Source: Frigoribacterium sp. Leaf263 (GTDB lineage Bacteria; Actinomycetota; Actinomycetes; Actinomycetales; Microbacteriaceae). From it: a DNA stretch of 64,000 nucleotides. The notes beneath the pieces were generated by a model. That model was not told where the DNA came from. It saw only the letters and a list, made by a program, of their open reading frames with translations, and made no database searches. The position numbers and the translations under genes are program-made. The stretch lies in the NCBI RefSeq assembly GCF_001422285.1, contig NZ_LMMO01000003.1, positions 697,135 to 761,134 of the forward strand, given 5' to 3'. How positions within the stretch are numbered: the stretch's first letter is position 1; every line of letters starts with the position of its first letter. Of the stretch, positions 8,485-17,886 are shown one piece after another.

Positions 8485-10434
8485 ATGAGCCTGCTCGAAA
8501 CGATCAGCGGACCACGTGATCTCGACCGACTGACGGACGACCAGATGGTCGAGCTCGCGGGCGAGATCAGACGATTCCTCGTCGCCGAGGTCTCCAAGAC
8601 GGGTGGCCACCTCGGTCCGAACCTCGGCGTCGTCGAGCTCACCCTCGCGCTTCATCGGGTCTTCCAGTCTCCGCACGACGCCATCGTCTTCGACACGGGA
8701 CACCAGTCGTACGTGCACAAGCTCCTCACCGGCCGTCAGGACTTCACGCGTCTCCGCCTGCGGGGCGGACTGGCCGGATACCCCCAGCGATCGGAGTCCG
8801 AGCACGACATCGTCGAGAGCTCGCATGCATCGAGTTCGCTCTCGTGGGCGGACGGCATCTCGCGTGCGTTCCAGCTCACGGGTCAGTCCGACCGGCACGT
8901 CGTGGCCGTGGTCGGCGACGGTGCTCTCACCGGCGGCATGACCTGGGAGGCCCTCAACAACATCTCCGACGACAACGATCGCCGCCTCATCATCGTCGTG
9001 AACGACAACGGCCGGTCGTACGCGCCGACGATCGGCGGCATGGCGCGGTTCCTGAACACCGTCCGCACCCGCAGCACGTACCGGGACATGCACCGGGGCA
9101 GTCGGGCGTTCTTCGATCACCTGGGTCACCCGGGGCGGGCCTTCTATCGTGGCGTGAGAGGCGGGCTCCACGGTTTCCTCAGTCGCTTCACGAACAACGA
9201 GGCGCTGTACTCGAACCTCGACATCAAGTACGTCGGCCCGGTCGACGGACACGACCAGACGGCGATGGAGGAGGCGCTCCAGCAGGCCAAGAACTACGGC
9301 ACGCCGGTCATCGTCCACGCGATCACGGAGAAGGGCCGGGGCTACGACCCCGCCCGAGCCGATGTCGCCGATCAGTTCCACGCCGTGGGTCAGATCGACC
9401 CCGAGACGGGGGAGCCGATCGCGGCCACGGGCGCCCCGTCGTGGACCTCGGTCTTCGCCGATGAGATCGTGTCGATCGCCGAGCGCGACGCCACGGTCGT
9501 GGGCATCACCGCCGCCATGCTGCGCCCCGTCGGTCTCCACAAGCTCGCCGAGCGGTTCCCGGGGCGGGTGCTCGACGTGGGGATCGCCGAACAGCACGCC
9601 GTCACGAGCGCCGCCGGCCTCGCCTTCGGAGGGCTGCATCCGGTCGTGGCGCTCTACGCGACGTTCGTCAACCGTGCGTTCGACCAGATCCTCATGGACG
9701 TCGGCCTGCATCAGGCGGGTGTGACGTTCGTCCTCGATCGAGCCGGCGTCACCGGCCCCGACGGCCCGAGTCACCATGGAATGTGGGACCTCGCGCTCCT
9801 GCAGATCGTTCCGCACATCCGTCTGGCGGCTCCGCGTGACGCCACGCGCCTCCGCGAGGAGCTCCGGGAGGCTGTCGCCGTCACCGACGCCCCGACGGTC
9901 GTCCGGTTCTCGAAGGGCAGCGTCGGCACGGAGCACGACGCCGTCGAGCGACTGGCCGACGGCGTCGACGTGCTGCACCGGGGCGACCGCCACGACGTCC
10001 TCCTGGTCTGCGTCGGCCCCATGGCCACGGTGGGGCTCGACGTCGCCGCCCGTCTCGCCGACCAGGGCATCGGCGCCACGGTCGTCGACCCGCGCTGGGT
10101 CGTTCCGGTGGCCCGTTCGGTCATCGACCTGGCGGCGTCTCATCGTCTCGTGGTGACCATCGAGGACGGCGTCCGGGTGGGCGGTATCGGGACCCGGATC
10201 CGGCAGGACCTCCGGGAGGCCGGAGTGGACACCGCCGTCACCGAACTCGGTCTCCCCGACGAGTTCCTGGCGCATGGTTCGAGGGCCGAGATCCTCGAGG
10301 AGGTCGGGCTGACACCGCAGACCATCGCCCGCGACGTCGTCGCGCAGGTGCTGGGCAGCAAGATCCCGGTCGCCCGACCGCTCTCCGACGAGGAGTCCGC
10401 CGACGCACCGGGTTCGGCCCGGCACCGCGACTGA
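8485..10434 (+). CDS. dxs: 1-deoxy-D-xylulose-5-phosphate synthase
   Basis: A 649-residue thiamine-diphosphate enzyme that condenses pyruvate with glyceraldehyde 3-phosphate to give DXP, the entry step of the MEP isoprenoid pathway. HLGPNLGVVELTLALH near residue 40, the ThDP motif GDGALTGGMTWEALNN near 147, DGHDQT near 255 and the transketolase core AEQHAVTSAAGLAFGG near 372 are all present. The ATG at 8485 follows GAAGGGAAG; a -10-like TAGACT lies at 8442-8447. The C-terminus extends about 20 residues past the usual end (LSDEESADAPGSARHRD). It is followed by a strong terminator. Confidence 0.95.
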   Translation: MSLLETISGPRDLDRLTDDQMVELAGEIRRFLVAEVSKTGGHLGPNLGVVELTLALHRVFQSPHDAIVFDTGHQSYVHKLLTGRQDFTRLRLRGGLAGYPQRSESEHDIVESSHASSSLSWADGISRAFQLTGQSDRHVVAVVGDGALTGGMTWEALNNISDDNDRRLIIVVNDNGRSYAPTIGGMARFLNTVRTRSTYRDMHRGSRAFFDHLGHPGRAFYRGVRGGLHGFLSRFTNNEALYSNLDIKYVGPVDGHDQTAMEEALQQAKNYGTPVIVHAITEKGRGYDPARADVADQFHAVGQIDPETGEPIAATGAPSWTSVFADEIVSIAERDATVVGITAAMLRPVGLHKLAERFPGRVLDVGIAEQHAVTSAAGLAFGGLHPVVALYATFVNRAFDQILMDVGLHQAGVTFVLDRAGVTGPDGPSHHGMWDLALLQIVPHIRLAAPRDATRLREELREAVAVTDAPTVVRFSKGSVGTEHDAVERLADGVDVLHRGDRHDVLLVCVGPMATVGLDVAARLADQGIGATVVDPRWVVPVARSVIDLAASHRLVVTIEDGVRVGGIGTRIRQDLREAGVDTAVTELGLPDEFLAHGSRAEILEEVGLTPQTIARDVVAQVLGSKIPVARPLSDEESADAPGSARHRD

Positions 10435-10461
10435 GCGACGCGAACGCTGACGCTGACGCGA

Positions 10462-10494
10462 ACGGCCCCGCAGCCTCTCGGGCTGCGGGGCCGT
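10462..10494. terminator. Bidirectional intrinsic terminator between dxs and fadJ
   Basis: ACGGCCCCGCAGCC (10462-10475), loop TCTCG, then GGCTGCGGGGCCGT (10481-10494): a perfect 14-bp stem in the gap between convergent genes, able to end transcription from both sides. Confidence 0.85.
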
Positions 10495-10513
10495 CCCCGT
10501 CGGTCGACGCGGA

Positions 10514-12640
10514 TCAGGCGTTCACGCCTCGGATCGCCGGGGTGTGGAAGGTCGTGCCGCGGACGCGTTCGGAGGCCCCGACGCGATCCAGATACGGAGT
10601 GAGCCCGCCCATCTGGAACGGGTAGCCCGCGCCGAGGATGAGGCACAGATCGATGTCCTCAGCCGCGGAGACGACTCCGTCGTCGAGCATGCGACCGACC
10701 TCATCCGCGAGGCCGTCTTCGATCCGGACACGGAGCTCGTCGGCGGTGAGAGGCGTGCCCTGTCCCGCGACGAGGGCGACGGCCTTCTTGTCGAACCCCT
10801 GGCGGCGTCCCTTCGAGTCGCGATCGAAGATCCGTCCGTGATCGGCGAGCCGATGGAGCGCCTCGCTCGCGTGGAATCGCTCGGGGAAGGCCGCATGGTG
10901 GGTGTCGAGGACGTGCGCGCCCACGGTCAGACCGACGAGTTCGAGCAGCTCGAAGGGCGTCATGGGGAGGCCGAACGGATCGATGGAGCGATCGACGACC
11001 TCGAACGGGGTGCCGGTCTCGACCGCGTGCATGGCCTCGCCCAGGACCCTGGCGAGGATGCGGTTGACGACGAAGCCGGGCGTGTCGGCGGTGATGACGG
11101 CGTTCTTGCGGAGGTTCTTCGCCGTCACCATGGCGGTGCTCAGGGTCGCTTCGTCGGTTCGAGCGGTCTTCACGACCTCGATCAGGGGCATGACCGCCAC
11201 GGGATTGAAGAAGTGGAACCCGACGAGCCGCTCGGGGTGGGCGAGCCCCGAACCGATCGCCGCGACGCCGAGCGACGATGTGTTGGTCGCCAGAATGGTC
11301 GTCTCGGAGACCACGGCCTCCACGTCGGCGAACACCTTCTGCTTGATCTCGAGCTCCTCGAAGACGGCCTCGATGACCCAGTCGCAGTCGGCGAAGTCGG
11401 CGAGGTCGGTCGTACCGGTGACCAGCGCCTCCAGCCGGTTGGACTCGTCGGCCGAGATGCGGCCCTTCTCGGCGAGTTGGACGATCTCGGCTCTGATGCG
11501 GGCCACACCGGCATCGACGCGTCCCTGGTCGAGGTCGGTGATGACGACGGGCACTCGGAGCCGCCGCACGAACAGCAGCGCGAACTGACTCGCCATCAGC
11601 CCCGCTCCCACGACCCCGACCTTGCCGATCGCCCGTGCGAGGTCGGGAGAGGGGGCACCCGCGGGGCGCTTCGCGCGCTTTTGCACCAGATCGAAGGCGT
11701 ACATGCTGGCGGGGAACTGGTCGCCGGAGACCAGATCGGCCAGCGCCTCGTCCTCGGCGGCGAAGCCCGTCGCACGATCGGTGTTCTTCGCGGCCTTGAG
11801 CAGATCGAGTGCGGCGTAGGGCGAGGCCGCCACGGTGCCGATCTTCGACTGGAGCGACTTGCGGGCGATGCCGACGGCGGCGTCCCATTTGACGGCGCGC
11901 TCGATGCGCCCGGGCGTGTTCGGCCGCTTGACGGCGATCCGGCCCGTGACGACGCCGTCGGCCCAGCGGATGCTCTCCTCGAGGAACGTCGCGGGGCCGA
12001 ACATCGCGTCGACGATGCCCAGCTCGAGCGCCTGCGCGGGTTTCAGCGTCCGGTTGTTCTTCAGGGGGTTCTCGACGATGACCCGGAGGGCGTTCTCGAT
12101 GCCGATGAGGTTGGGCAGCAGCCAGGCTCCGCCCCAACCCGGGATGAGTCCGAGGAACACCTCGGGCAGCGCGATGGCCGCGGCCGACGAGTCGACCGTG
12201 CGGTAGTCGGCGTGGAGGGCGATCTCGACCCCGCCGCCCAGGGCGAGGCCGTTGACGAAGACGAAGGTCGGCACGCCGGCCTCGTGCAACTTGCCCAGGA
12301 CCGCGTGCCCCTGGCGGGCGAGCTCGAGGCCGACGTCGCGGCTCGGGATCTGGCCGACCTTGCTGAGGTCCGCGCCGGCGGCCAGGAAGTACGGCTTGCC
12401 GGTGACGGCGATGGCGTCGATCTCGCCTCGGGAGGCGCGGGCTCGCAGGGAGTCGAGGGTCTCGCCGTACTCGGCGAGGGTCGCGGGCCCCAGAGTGCTC
12501 GGCCGGGTGTGGTCGCGTCCGTTGTCGAGAGTGACGAGGGCGAGCACGCCGCCGGAGGGCAGCGGCACGTCGCGGACGTGCGAATGCGTCACGACCTCGT
12601 CCACGGAGAGGGCCTTCAGGGTCTCGAGCGCCGTCGTCAT
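10514..12640 (-). CDS. fadJ: Bifunctional enoyl-CoA hydratase / 3-hydroxyacyl-CoA dehydrogenase (FadB/FadJ type)
   Basis: A 708-residue fusion protein of fatty-acid beta-oxidation. Roughly residues 1-300 form the enoyl-CoA hydratase/isomerase domain (AITGKPYFLAAGADLSKV-like oxyanion segment near 80, LALGGGVEIALHADYR near 130). Residues about 325-505 form the NAD-binding hydroxyacyl-CoA dehydrogenase domain (VGVVGAGLMASQFALLF), followed by its helical C-terminal domains (GFVVNRILARVLGEAMH). It hydrates trans-2-enoyl-CoA and oxidises the 3-hydroxyacyl-CoA with NAD. The ATG at 12640 overlaps the stop of the thiolase gene (ATGA), so a longer upstream reading is rejected. Together the two genes encode a trifunctional alpha/beta complex. 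Confidence 0.93.
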   Translation of the reverse strand: MTTALETLKALSVDEVVTHSHVRDVPLPSGGVLALVTLDNGRDHTRPSTLGPATLAEYGETLDSLRARASRGEIDAIAVTGKPYFLAAGADLSKVGQIPSRDVGLELARQGHAVLGKLHEAGVPTFVFVNGLALGGGVEIALHADYRTVDSSAAAIALPEVFLGLIPGWGGAWLLPNLIGIENALRVIVENPLKNNRTLKPAQALELGIVDAMFGPATFLEESIRWADGVVTGRIAVKRPNTPGRIERAVKWDAAVGIARKSLQSKIGTVAASPYAALDLLKAAKNTDRATGFAAEDEALADLVSGDQFPASMYAFDLVQKRAKRPAGAPSPDLARAIGKVGVVGAGLMASQFALLFVRRLRVPVVITDLDQGRVDAGVARIRAEIVQLAEKGRISADESNRLEALVTGTTDLADFADCDWVIEAVFEELEIKQKVFADVEAVVSETTILATNTSSLGVAAIGSGLAHPERLVGFHFFNPVAVMPLIEVVKTARTDEATLSTAMVTAKNLRKNAVITADTPGFVVNRILARVLGEAMHAVETGTPFEVVDRSIDPFGLPMTPFELLELVGLTVGAHVLDTHHAAFPERFHASEALHRLADHGRIFDRDSKGRRQGFDKKAVALVAGQGTPLTADELRVRIEDGLADEVGRMLDDGVVSAAEDIDLCLILGAGYPFQMGGLTPYLDRVGASERVRGTTFHTPAIRGVNA

Positions 12641-13842
12641 GCTCGGGCCGCCTTTCGCGAGTAGTGCGGGTTCTCCCAGATGACGCTGCCGCCCTGGCCG
12701 AGGCCGACGCACATGGCGGTGAGGCCATAGCGCACGTCGGGTCGCTGCTCGAACTGTCGGGCGAGCTGGATCATCAGGCGGACCCCGCTCGAGGCGAGGG
12801 GGTGACCGACGGCGATGGCGCCTCCCCAGGGGTTGACGCGGGGGTCGTCGTCGTCGATGCCGAAGTGGTCGAGCAGAGACAGCACCTGCACGGCGAAGGC
12901 CTCGTTGAGCTCGAAGAGTCCGATGTCGTCGATGTCGAGCCCTGCCTTGCGGAGGGCCTTCTCGGTCGAGGGGACGGGCCCGATGCCCATGATCTCGGGG
13001 TCGACTCCGGCGTAGGCGAAGCTGACGAGACGCATCTTCGCGGCCAGGCCCAGTTCGTCGGCGGCCTGCTGCGACGCGAGCAGACTGACGGTCGCTCCGT
13101 CGTTCAGACCCGACGAGTTGCCGGCCGTCACGCGGCCGTGCGGTCGGAAGGGGGTCCGCAGAGAGGCGAGGCCCTCGAGGGTCGTCTCCGGGCGGGGCGC
13201 CTCGTCGCGGGTGGCGAGCCCCCAGCCCTCGTCGGTCGCGATGGCGACGGGCACGAGGTCGGGCTGCAGATGCCCGGCCTCGTAGGCCGCGGCCACCTTC
13301 TGCTGCGAGCGCATGGCGTAGCGGTCGGACCGCTCCTTCGTCAGCTGAGGGAACCGGTCGTGGATCCGCTCGGCCGTGTTACCCATGTTGAGCGCTTCGC
13401 CGCTGACGAGCTTCTCGGCCAGGAACCTCGGGTTCGGGTCGGCGTCGAAGCCCATCGGGTGGCGGCCCATGTGCTCGACGCCGCCGGCGATGGCGACGTC
13501 GTAGGCGCCGAAGGCGATGCCGCCGGCCAACGTCGTCACGCTGGTCATCGCGCCCGCGCACATGCGGTCGATGGCGAACCCGGGAACGGACTTCGGCAGA
13601 CCCGCCAGGAGGGCCGTGGTCCGACCGAGGGTGAGCCCCTGGTCGCCCTGCTGCGTCGTCGCCGCGATGGCGACGTCGTCGACGCGGTCGAGGGGCAGCG
13701 ACGGGTTCCGCTCGAGCAGCCCCGTCATCGCCTTGACGACGAGGTCGTCGGCCCGGGTCTTCCAGTACATGCCTTTGTCGCCGGCCCGCCCGAACGGGGT
13801 GCGTACCCCGTCGACGAAGACGACTTCTGTTCTCTCGGCCAC
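12637..13842 (-). CDS. fadA: Acetyl-CoA C-acyltransferase (thiolase, FadA type)
   Basis: A 401-residue thiolase that cleaves 3-ketoacyl-CoA to acetyl-CoA in beta-oxidation. Catalytic features are all visible: the nucleophile cysteine in RMCAGAMTSV near residue 94, the histidine in GHPLASSGVRL near 353 and the second cysteine in CVGLGQGGSV near 385. NSSGLNDGA near 252 is also typical. The GTG at 13842 is chosen because GGAGG stands just upstream and it gives the family N-terminus (AERTEVVFVDGVRTPFG). It is the first gene of the fadA-fadJ operon, coupled by ATGA. It lies about 70 bp after the RNase D gene in the same direction, with a -10-like TAGGCT between, so a separate promoter is likely. 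Confidence 0.94.
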   Translation of the reverse strand: MAERTEVVFVDGVRTPFGRAGDKGMYWKTRADDLVVKAMTGLLERNPSLPLDRVDDVAIAATTQQGDQGLTLGRTTALLAGLPKSVPGFAIDRMCAGAMTSVTTLAGGIAFGAYDVAIAGGVEHMGRHPMGFDADPNPRFLAEKLVSGEALNMGNTAERIHDRFPQLTKERSDRYAMRSQQKVAAAYEAGHLQPDLVPVAIATDEGWGLATRDEAPRPETTLEGLASLRTPFRPHGRVTAGNSSGLNDGATVSLLASQQAADELGLAAKMRLVSFAYAGVDPEIMGIGPVPSTEKALRKAGLDIDDIGLFELNEAFAVQVLSLLDHFGIDDDDPRVNPWGGAIAVGHPLASSGVRLMIQLARQFEQRPDVRYGLTAMCVGLGQGGSVIWENPHYSRKAARA

Positions 13843-13915
13843 AGTGCCTCCAGTGCTCGGATCTGCCGTGAGCCTAGGGATGGCACCTGTGCGGCGGAGA
13901 ATCCTTCGCGGAAGT

Positions 13916-15217
13916 CTACGAAGCCGGGGCGTCGCCGTCCTCGGGCTCTTGGTGGGCGTCGACAAACGCGTCGGCGAGCACGCCGGCGACGGCGTCGATC
14001 TGCCAGGGTCGGGCTCCGAGGCCCGCCAGAGCGGTGGCGACGGCCTCGGTCTCGAACGGGATCGGGGGCTCCCAGGCGAGTCGTCTGAGGTGCTCGGGCG
14101 TGAGGAGGTTCTCGACCGGCATGTCGAGCGAGTCCGCGATCTCGGCGACGCGGGGTCGGGCGAACCGGTAGCGCGCGTCGGCCATCGGGTTCTTGTCGGC
14201 CCAGCTGCGGGGCGGGGGCAGGGTCTCGCCGGCCGGACCGCGCGTCGAGGGCAGATCGCCGGTGGCGAGGCCGCGTTCGATGGCGGCCCACCAGCGGTCC
14301 AGCTCGCTGCGGCTCGCCCGCCCCACGAACTCGCGGAGCGAGGCGAGGGCGCGCTTGTCGGCAGGCATGGCCTTGGTCGCGGCCACGAGCGACGAGTCCG
14401 GGACGAGGCGTCCCGGGGCCGTGTCGATCTCGCGGGCGTACTCGTCGCGGGCCGACCACAGCTCGCGCGCGACGGCGAGTCCTCGAGCGCCCCGCACCGT
14501 GTGCAGGCCGGTCAGCCGACGCCAGGGCTCGGCCTTCGGCGGCTTGGCCTCGCGGGCCACCGTGGCGGCGAACTCCTGTCGGGCGATCTCGAGCTTGCCG
14601 GCGTCGACGAGCCGCGCCTCCATGGCGTCGCGGAGGTCGACGAGCAGTTCGACGTCGAGGGCGGCGTAGACGAGCCAGCTCTGGGGGAGGGGCCTGGTCG
14701 ACCAGTCGGCGGCGGAATGCTCCTTCGCGAGGTGCACGCCGAGGAGCTGCTCGACGACGGCCCCGAGACCGACCTTGGGCAGTCCGGCTATGCGGGCGCC
14801 GAGCTCGGTGTCGAAGACCGTCTGGGGATCGAGTCCGACCTCGCGGAGGCACGCGAGATCCTGGCTGGCGGCGTGCAGCACCCACTCCTCGTGGCCGATC
14901 ACCTCCTGCAGTTCGGCGAAGGAGCCGATGGCGGGGGGATCGAAGAGGAACACGCCCGCTCCGCGGCGGAAGACCTGAATGAGGTACGCCCGCTGCGAGT
15001 AGCGGAATCCGGAGGCGCGCTCGGCGTCGATCGAGACCGGTCCGCTCCCGGCGCGGATCGCCTCGACGGCGGCGAGGTAGCCGTCGCGGTCCGCGATGAC
15101 GTCGACGCGTCCGTGCAGGTCGTCCGCCGTGGTCAGCACGGTGGGCGAGACGGACACCACGGGCTCGGACGCCGCGGAGGCGTCGTCGCGACGGGGTTCT
15201 GATGCGGCGGTGTTCAT
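13916..15217 (-). CDS. rnd: Ribonuclease D-like 3'-5' exonuclease with HRDC domain
   Basis: A 433-residue DEDDy exonuclease. After a disordered N-terminus, the exonuclease domain spans about 40-215: Exo I SIDAERASGF, Exo II HAASQDLACL, and Exo III with the tyrosine form in YAALDVELLVDLRD. An HRDC domain follows near 245-330 (VARELWSARDEYAREID), then a second C-terminal helical domain as in actinobacterial RNase D. It would trim 3' ends of tRNA and other stable RNA. The gene lies 15 bp downstream of DUF3000 on the same strand, so the two probably form an operon, a linkage seen in many actinobacteria. Confidence 0.9.
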   Translation of the reverse strand: MNTAASEPRRDDASAASEPVVSVSPTVLTTADDLHGRVDVIADRDGYLAAVEAIRAGSGPVSIDAERASGFRYSQRAYLIQVFRRGAGVFLFDPPAIGSFAELQEVIGHEEWVLHAASQDLACLREVGLDPQTVFDTELGARIAGLPKVGLGAVVEQLLGVHLAKEHSAADWSTRPLPQSWLVYAALDVELLVDLRDAMEARLVDAGKLEIARQEFAATVAREAKPPKAEPWRRLTGLHTVRGARGLAVARELWSARDEYAREIDTAPGRLVPDSSLVAATKAMPADKRALASLREFVGRASRSELDRWWAAIERGLATGDLPSTRGPAGETLPPPRSWADKNPMADARYRFARPRVAEIADSLDMPVENLLTPEHLRRLAWEPPIPFETEAVATALAGLGARPWQIDAVAGVLADAFVDAHQEPEDGDAPAS

Positions 15218-15232
15218 GATCGTCCTTCTGGT

Positions 15233-15829
15233 TCAGTCCCGACCCACACGACGCGAGGCGAGGAGCGTGACGCCCTCGACCGTCGGCGGCAGTCCCGCGA
15301 GCGTGCAGATCAGTTCGCCCCAGGCCTCGATGTGGGGGCCGAGGTCGGTGCTGGTGGGGCTCCACGAGGCGCGCAGCTCGAGCAGGGCGCCGTCGCCGTG
15401 GCGCGCGAGCTCGCCGTACCCGGTCGAGAGGACCTTCGTGGCCGTGCCCGACGCCGAGTCGTACGAGGCGCCGCGCACGTCGAGCGAGTCGACGAGCCAC
15501 GACCAGGCGACGTCGGCGACGAACGGGTCGAGGGCGAGGTCGGTCTCGAGCGGCGCCTGCGCGAAGCAGACCACCCGGAACGGACCTCCCCAGGCCTTGG
15601 GTTCGGAGGCGTCGTGGAGGAGGGTGAAGCGTCCGGTGCCCAGGGCGGGGTCGGCACGGCCGCTGGCGCCGACCACGTCGCCGGCCAGGGCCAGCGAGCC
15701 GGGGGCCAGACCGCCCGGGGCGGGGATCTCGACGACGGCGAGGTCGTCCCGAGACGCGGCTCGGCGCACGGCGTCGACCGCTGCGAGGAACGCGGGCGCC
15801 GGCGACGGAGTCGGGGGATTGTCGGACAC
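15233..15829 (-). CDS. DUF3000 family protein
   Basis: A 198-residue actinobacterial protein of unknown function. Family features include FLAAVDAVRRAASR at the N-terminus, GRFTLLHDASEP, then LVDSLDVRGASYDSASGTAT, and LRASWSPT before HIEAWGELICTLAGLPP. There is no signal peptide or membrane segment. The GTG at 15829 follows TAGTCTGCACAC, so a leaderless transcript is plausible. It is followed 15 bp later by the RNase D gene. The constant pairing with RNase D suggests a link to RNA metabolism, which is inference only. Confidence 0.85.
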   Translation of the reverse strand: MSDNPPTPSPAPAFLAAVDAVRRAASRDDLAVVEIPAPGGLAPGSLALAGDVVGASGRADPALGTGRFTLLHDASEPKAWGGPFRVVCFAQAPLETDLALDPFVADVAWSWLVDSLDVRGASYDSASGTATKVLSTGYGELARHGDGALLELRASWSPTSTDLGPHIEAWGELICTLAGLPPTVEGVTLLASRRVGRD

Positions 15830-15950
15830 GTGTGCAGACTAGGCTCCGAGCTGACCGTCAGGATGGCGGCACGCCGCGTCGGGCCGCACGACGGGCGTCG
15901 TCCGTCCGAGCCGGTCGGCCCGTGCCCGCCTCGAGTGTCCGGAGTCCGTC

Positions 15951-17207
15951 GTGACCAGCCGAGCGTCCTCCCGTCCCGCGATCCGGCGGTCGTCCGCCGC
16001 CGGGTCCTCCTCCGCGCTGACCGTCGTCGCCGTGGTCGCGGCTTCGACCGTCGGCCTCTCCGTCCTCGCCGTCGCCGGTGGCGTCGTCTCCGCCATGCGG
16101 AGGATCGTCACGCCCGAGCGCCGTCGACGTGACGACCTGCGCATCCTCGGTCACGACCCGGAAGCGGGCACGGTCGCCCTGACGTCGACGGCCGACTCGC
16201 GCCTCCCCGGCCGGTACAGCCTCTGGTTCGACGGCGGGACCGGTCACGCGCGGCTCTCGGACCTCCTGAGCGACGACGGTCGCGTCGTCACGAGACGGGT
16301 CGAGCAGGTGACCGCCGGGGATCTCGGCCGGGCGCGATCGGGTCGGCTCGGCGGATGGCTCTGGTCGGACCCCGGCGAGGCCGGGCTGGACGCCGAGGAG
16401 GTGCGGGTCGTCACCGAGATCGGCCCGGCCCCCGCCTGGCTGGTTCCGGCCGAGGGAGGGACGGCGGGCCCGTGGATGATCGGCGTGCACGGTCGCGGGG
16501 TCACCCGCGCCGAGACGATCCGCTCGGTGCCGGTGTTCCGTCGGAACGGCCACAGCGCCCTCCTCGTGTCGTACCGGAACGACGGCGAGGCGCCCCGCTC
16601 GGCGGACGGGCGCTACGCTCTCGGGGACGACGAGTGGGCCGACGTGGAGTCGGCCATGGCGTACGCGCTCGACCACGGCGCGACATCGCTCGTGCTGATG
16701 GGCTGGTCGATGGGCGGGGCCGTCGTCCTCCAGGCGCTGACCCGATCGGCGCTGGCGCACCACGTCGACGGGGTCGTGCTCGAGTCGCCGGTCGTCGACT
16801 GGCGGACCACCCTCCGATTCCAGGGAGCGGCCATGCACGTTCCGGGGGCCGTCCAGCGACTGGTGCTGCGCCTCCTGCAGTCCCCGGTGCTCTCGAGGCT
16901 GAGCGGACGTCGGCGACCGATCGATCTCGACCGGCTCGACCTCGTCGCGAGGGCCCCTGCGCTCGACGTCCCGGTGCTGCTGCTGCACAGCGACGACGAC
17001 GGCTTCGTGCCGTCGACCGCGTCGCACGCCCTCGCCGCGGCCCGGCCCGACATCGTCCGACTCGAGGTGTTCGACACCGCTCGGCACACCAAGCTCTACA
17101 ACCTCGATCCCGAGCGCTTCGACCGGGTCATCGACGAGTGGCTGGCCCGTCTTCCACGAGCCAGCGGGCGTAGAGGGCGCTCTGCTCGTCCATCAGCAGC
17201 TGACTGA
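15951..17207 (+). CDS. Membrane-anchored alpha/beta hydrolase (S9/dienelactone-hydrolase-like)
   Basis: A 418-residue protein with one N-terminal transmembrane helix (about residues 22-48) and a downstream alpha/beta-hydrolase domain likely facing outside. The nucleophile elbow GWSMGG lies near residue 252; the acid is probably the Asp in LLHSDDDGFVP near 345; the histidine lies in TARHTKLYN near 382. The oxyanion-side motif HGRGVTRAETIRS is near 182. Substrate unknown; similar proteins act as esterases or peptidases. The start is the GTG at 15951. The last 80 bp, encoding a non-conserved basic tail (ASGRRGRSARPSAAD), overlap the 3' end of the convergent reductase gene. Confidence 0.8.
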   Translation: MTSRASSRPAIRRSSAAGSSSALTVVAVVAASTVGLSVLAVAGGVVSAMRRIVTPERRRRDDLRILGHDPEAGTVALTSTADSRLPGRYSLWFDGGTGHARLSDLLSDDGRVVTRRVEQVTAGDLGRARSGRLGGWLWSDPGEAGLDAEEVRVVTEIGPAPAWLVPAEGGTAGPWMIGVHGRGVTRAETIRSVPVFRRNGHSALLVSYRNDGEAPRSADGRYALGDDEWADVESAMAYALDHGATSLVLMGWSMGGAVVLQALTRSALAHHVDGVVLESPVVDWRTTLRFQGAAMHVPGAVQRLVLRLLQSPVLSRLSGRRRPIDLDRLDLVARAPALDVPVLLLHSDDDGFVPSTASHALAAARPDIVRLEVFDTARHTKLYNLDPERFDRVIDEWLARLPRASGRRGRSARPSAAD

Positions 17208-17886
17208 GCGTCAGGACCGAGGGGTCGAAGCGCTCACGGCCGAAGACCGGGAGCCCGCTGCCGATGACCACGGGGGAGGTCGAGAGGCACAGCTCGTCGA
17301 CCAGGCCGTCGTGCAGGAGCTGACCCGCGAGCGACGGACCTCCCTCGCAGACGAGCGACAGCAGCCCGTGCTCGTGGAGGCGGTCGAGCACGGCCGCGGG
17401 CTCGAGCCGCCGATCGTCGTCGGCGCAGGTCAGGACGGTCGCAGCCCCGGCGACCTCGTCGCCGAGGGTCCGACGGACCTCGGGGACGGCGGCCTCGGGG
17501 CAGACCACGACGACCCGCTCGGCGGCGGCCGGGTCCATGCGGTGACCCGACAGGTCGCCCGACGCGGTGACCACCACGAGTCGCGACGTCTTCGGCACGC
17601 GGTACCCCTCGGCCCGCACGCTGGCCGCGCCGACCACGACGCCGTCGGCCACGGCGCGGACGGCGGCGAGGATCATGCGATCGGTCGAGTTGCTGAGCGT
17701 CTCGGACGTGCCGTCCGACCCCGCCGCGTCGCCGCTGACGGCCGTGATCAGGTTGAGCCGGGTCCACACGTCCGCGGGAGGCGCGTACAGCTCGCGCAGG
17801 CGAGCCGGCGTGCCCTCGTGCTCGATGTCGAGCTCGAGACCGGTCGCGGAGGCCCGCTCGGTCGTGTGCAGCACGCGGAGGGTCAC
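17128..17886 (-). CDS. RibD C-terminal domain pyrimidine reductase family protein
   Basis: A 252-residue stand-alone reductase domain related to the C-terminal half of RibD and to dihydrofolate reductase. NLITAVSGD near residue 37 and STDRMILAAVRAVADGVVVG near 57-76 form the nucleotide-binding part. CEGGPSLAGQLLHDGLVDEL near 184 is the most diagnostic family motif. It would use NADPH to reduce a ribosylamino-pyrimidine or a similar compound; a free-standing copy need not act in riboflavin synthesis. The GTG at 17886 overlaps the sufE stop (GTGA), which fixes the start. It is the last gene of the sseA-sufE operon and overlaps the convergent hydrolase by 80 bp. Confidence 0.82.
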   Translation of the reverse strand: MTLRVLHTTERASATGLELDIEHEGTPARLRELYAPPADVWTRLNLITAVSGDAAGSDGTSETLSNSTDRMILAAVRAVADGVVVGAASVRAEGYRVPKTSRLVVVTASGDLSGHRMDPAAAERVVVVCPEAAVPEVRRTLGDEVAGAATVLTCADDDRRLEPAAVLDRLHEHGLLSLVCEGGPSLAGQLLHDGLVDELCLSTSPVVIGSGLPVFGRERFDPSVLTLSQLLMDEQSALYARWLVEDGPATRR

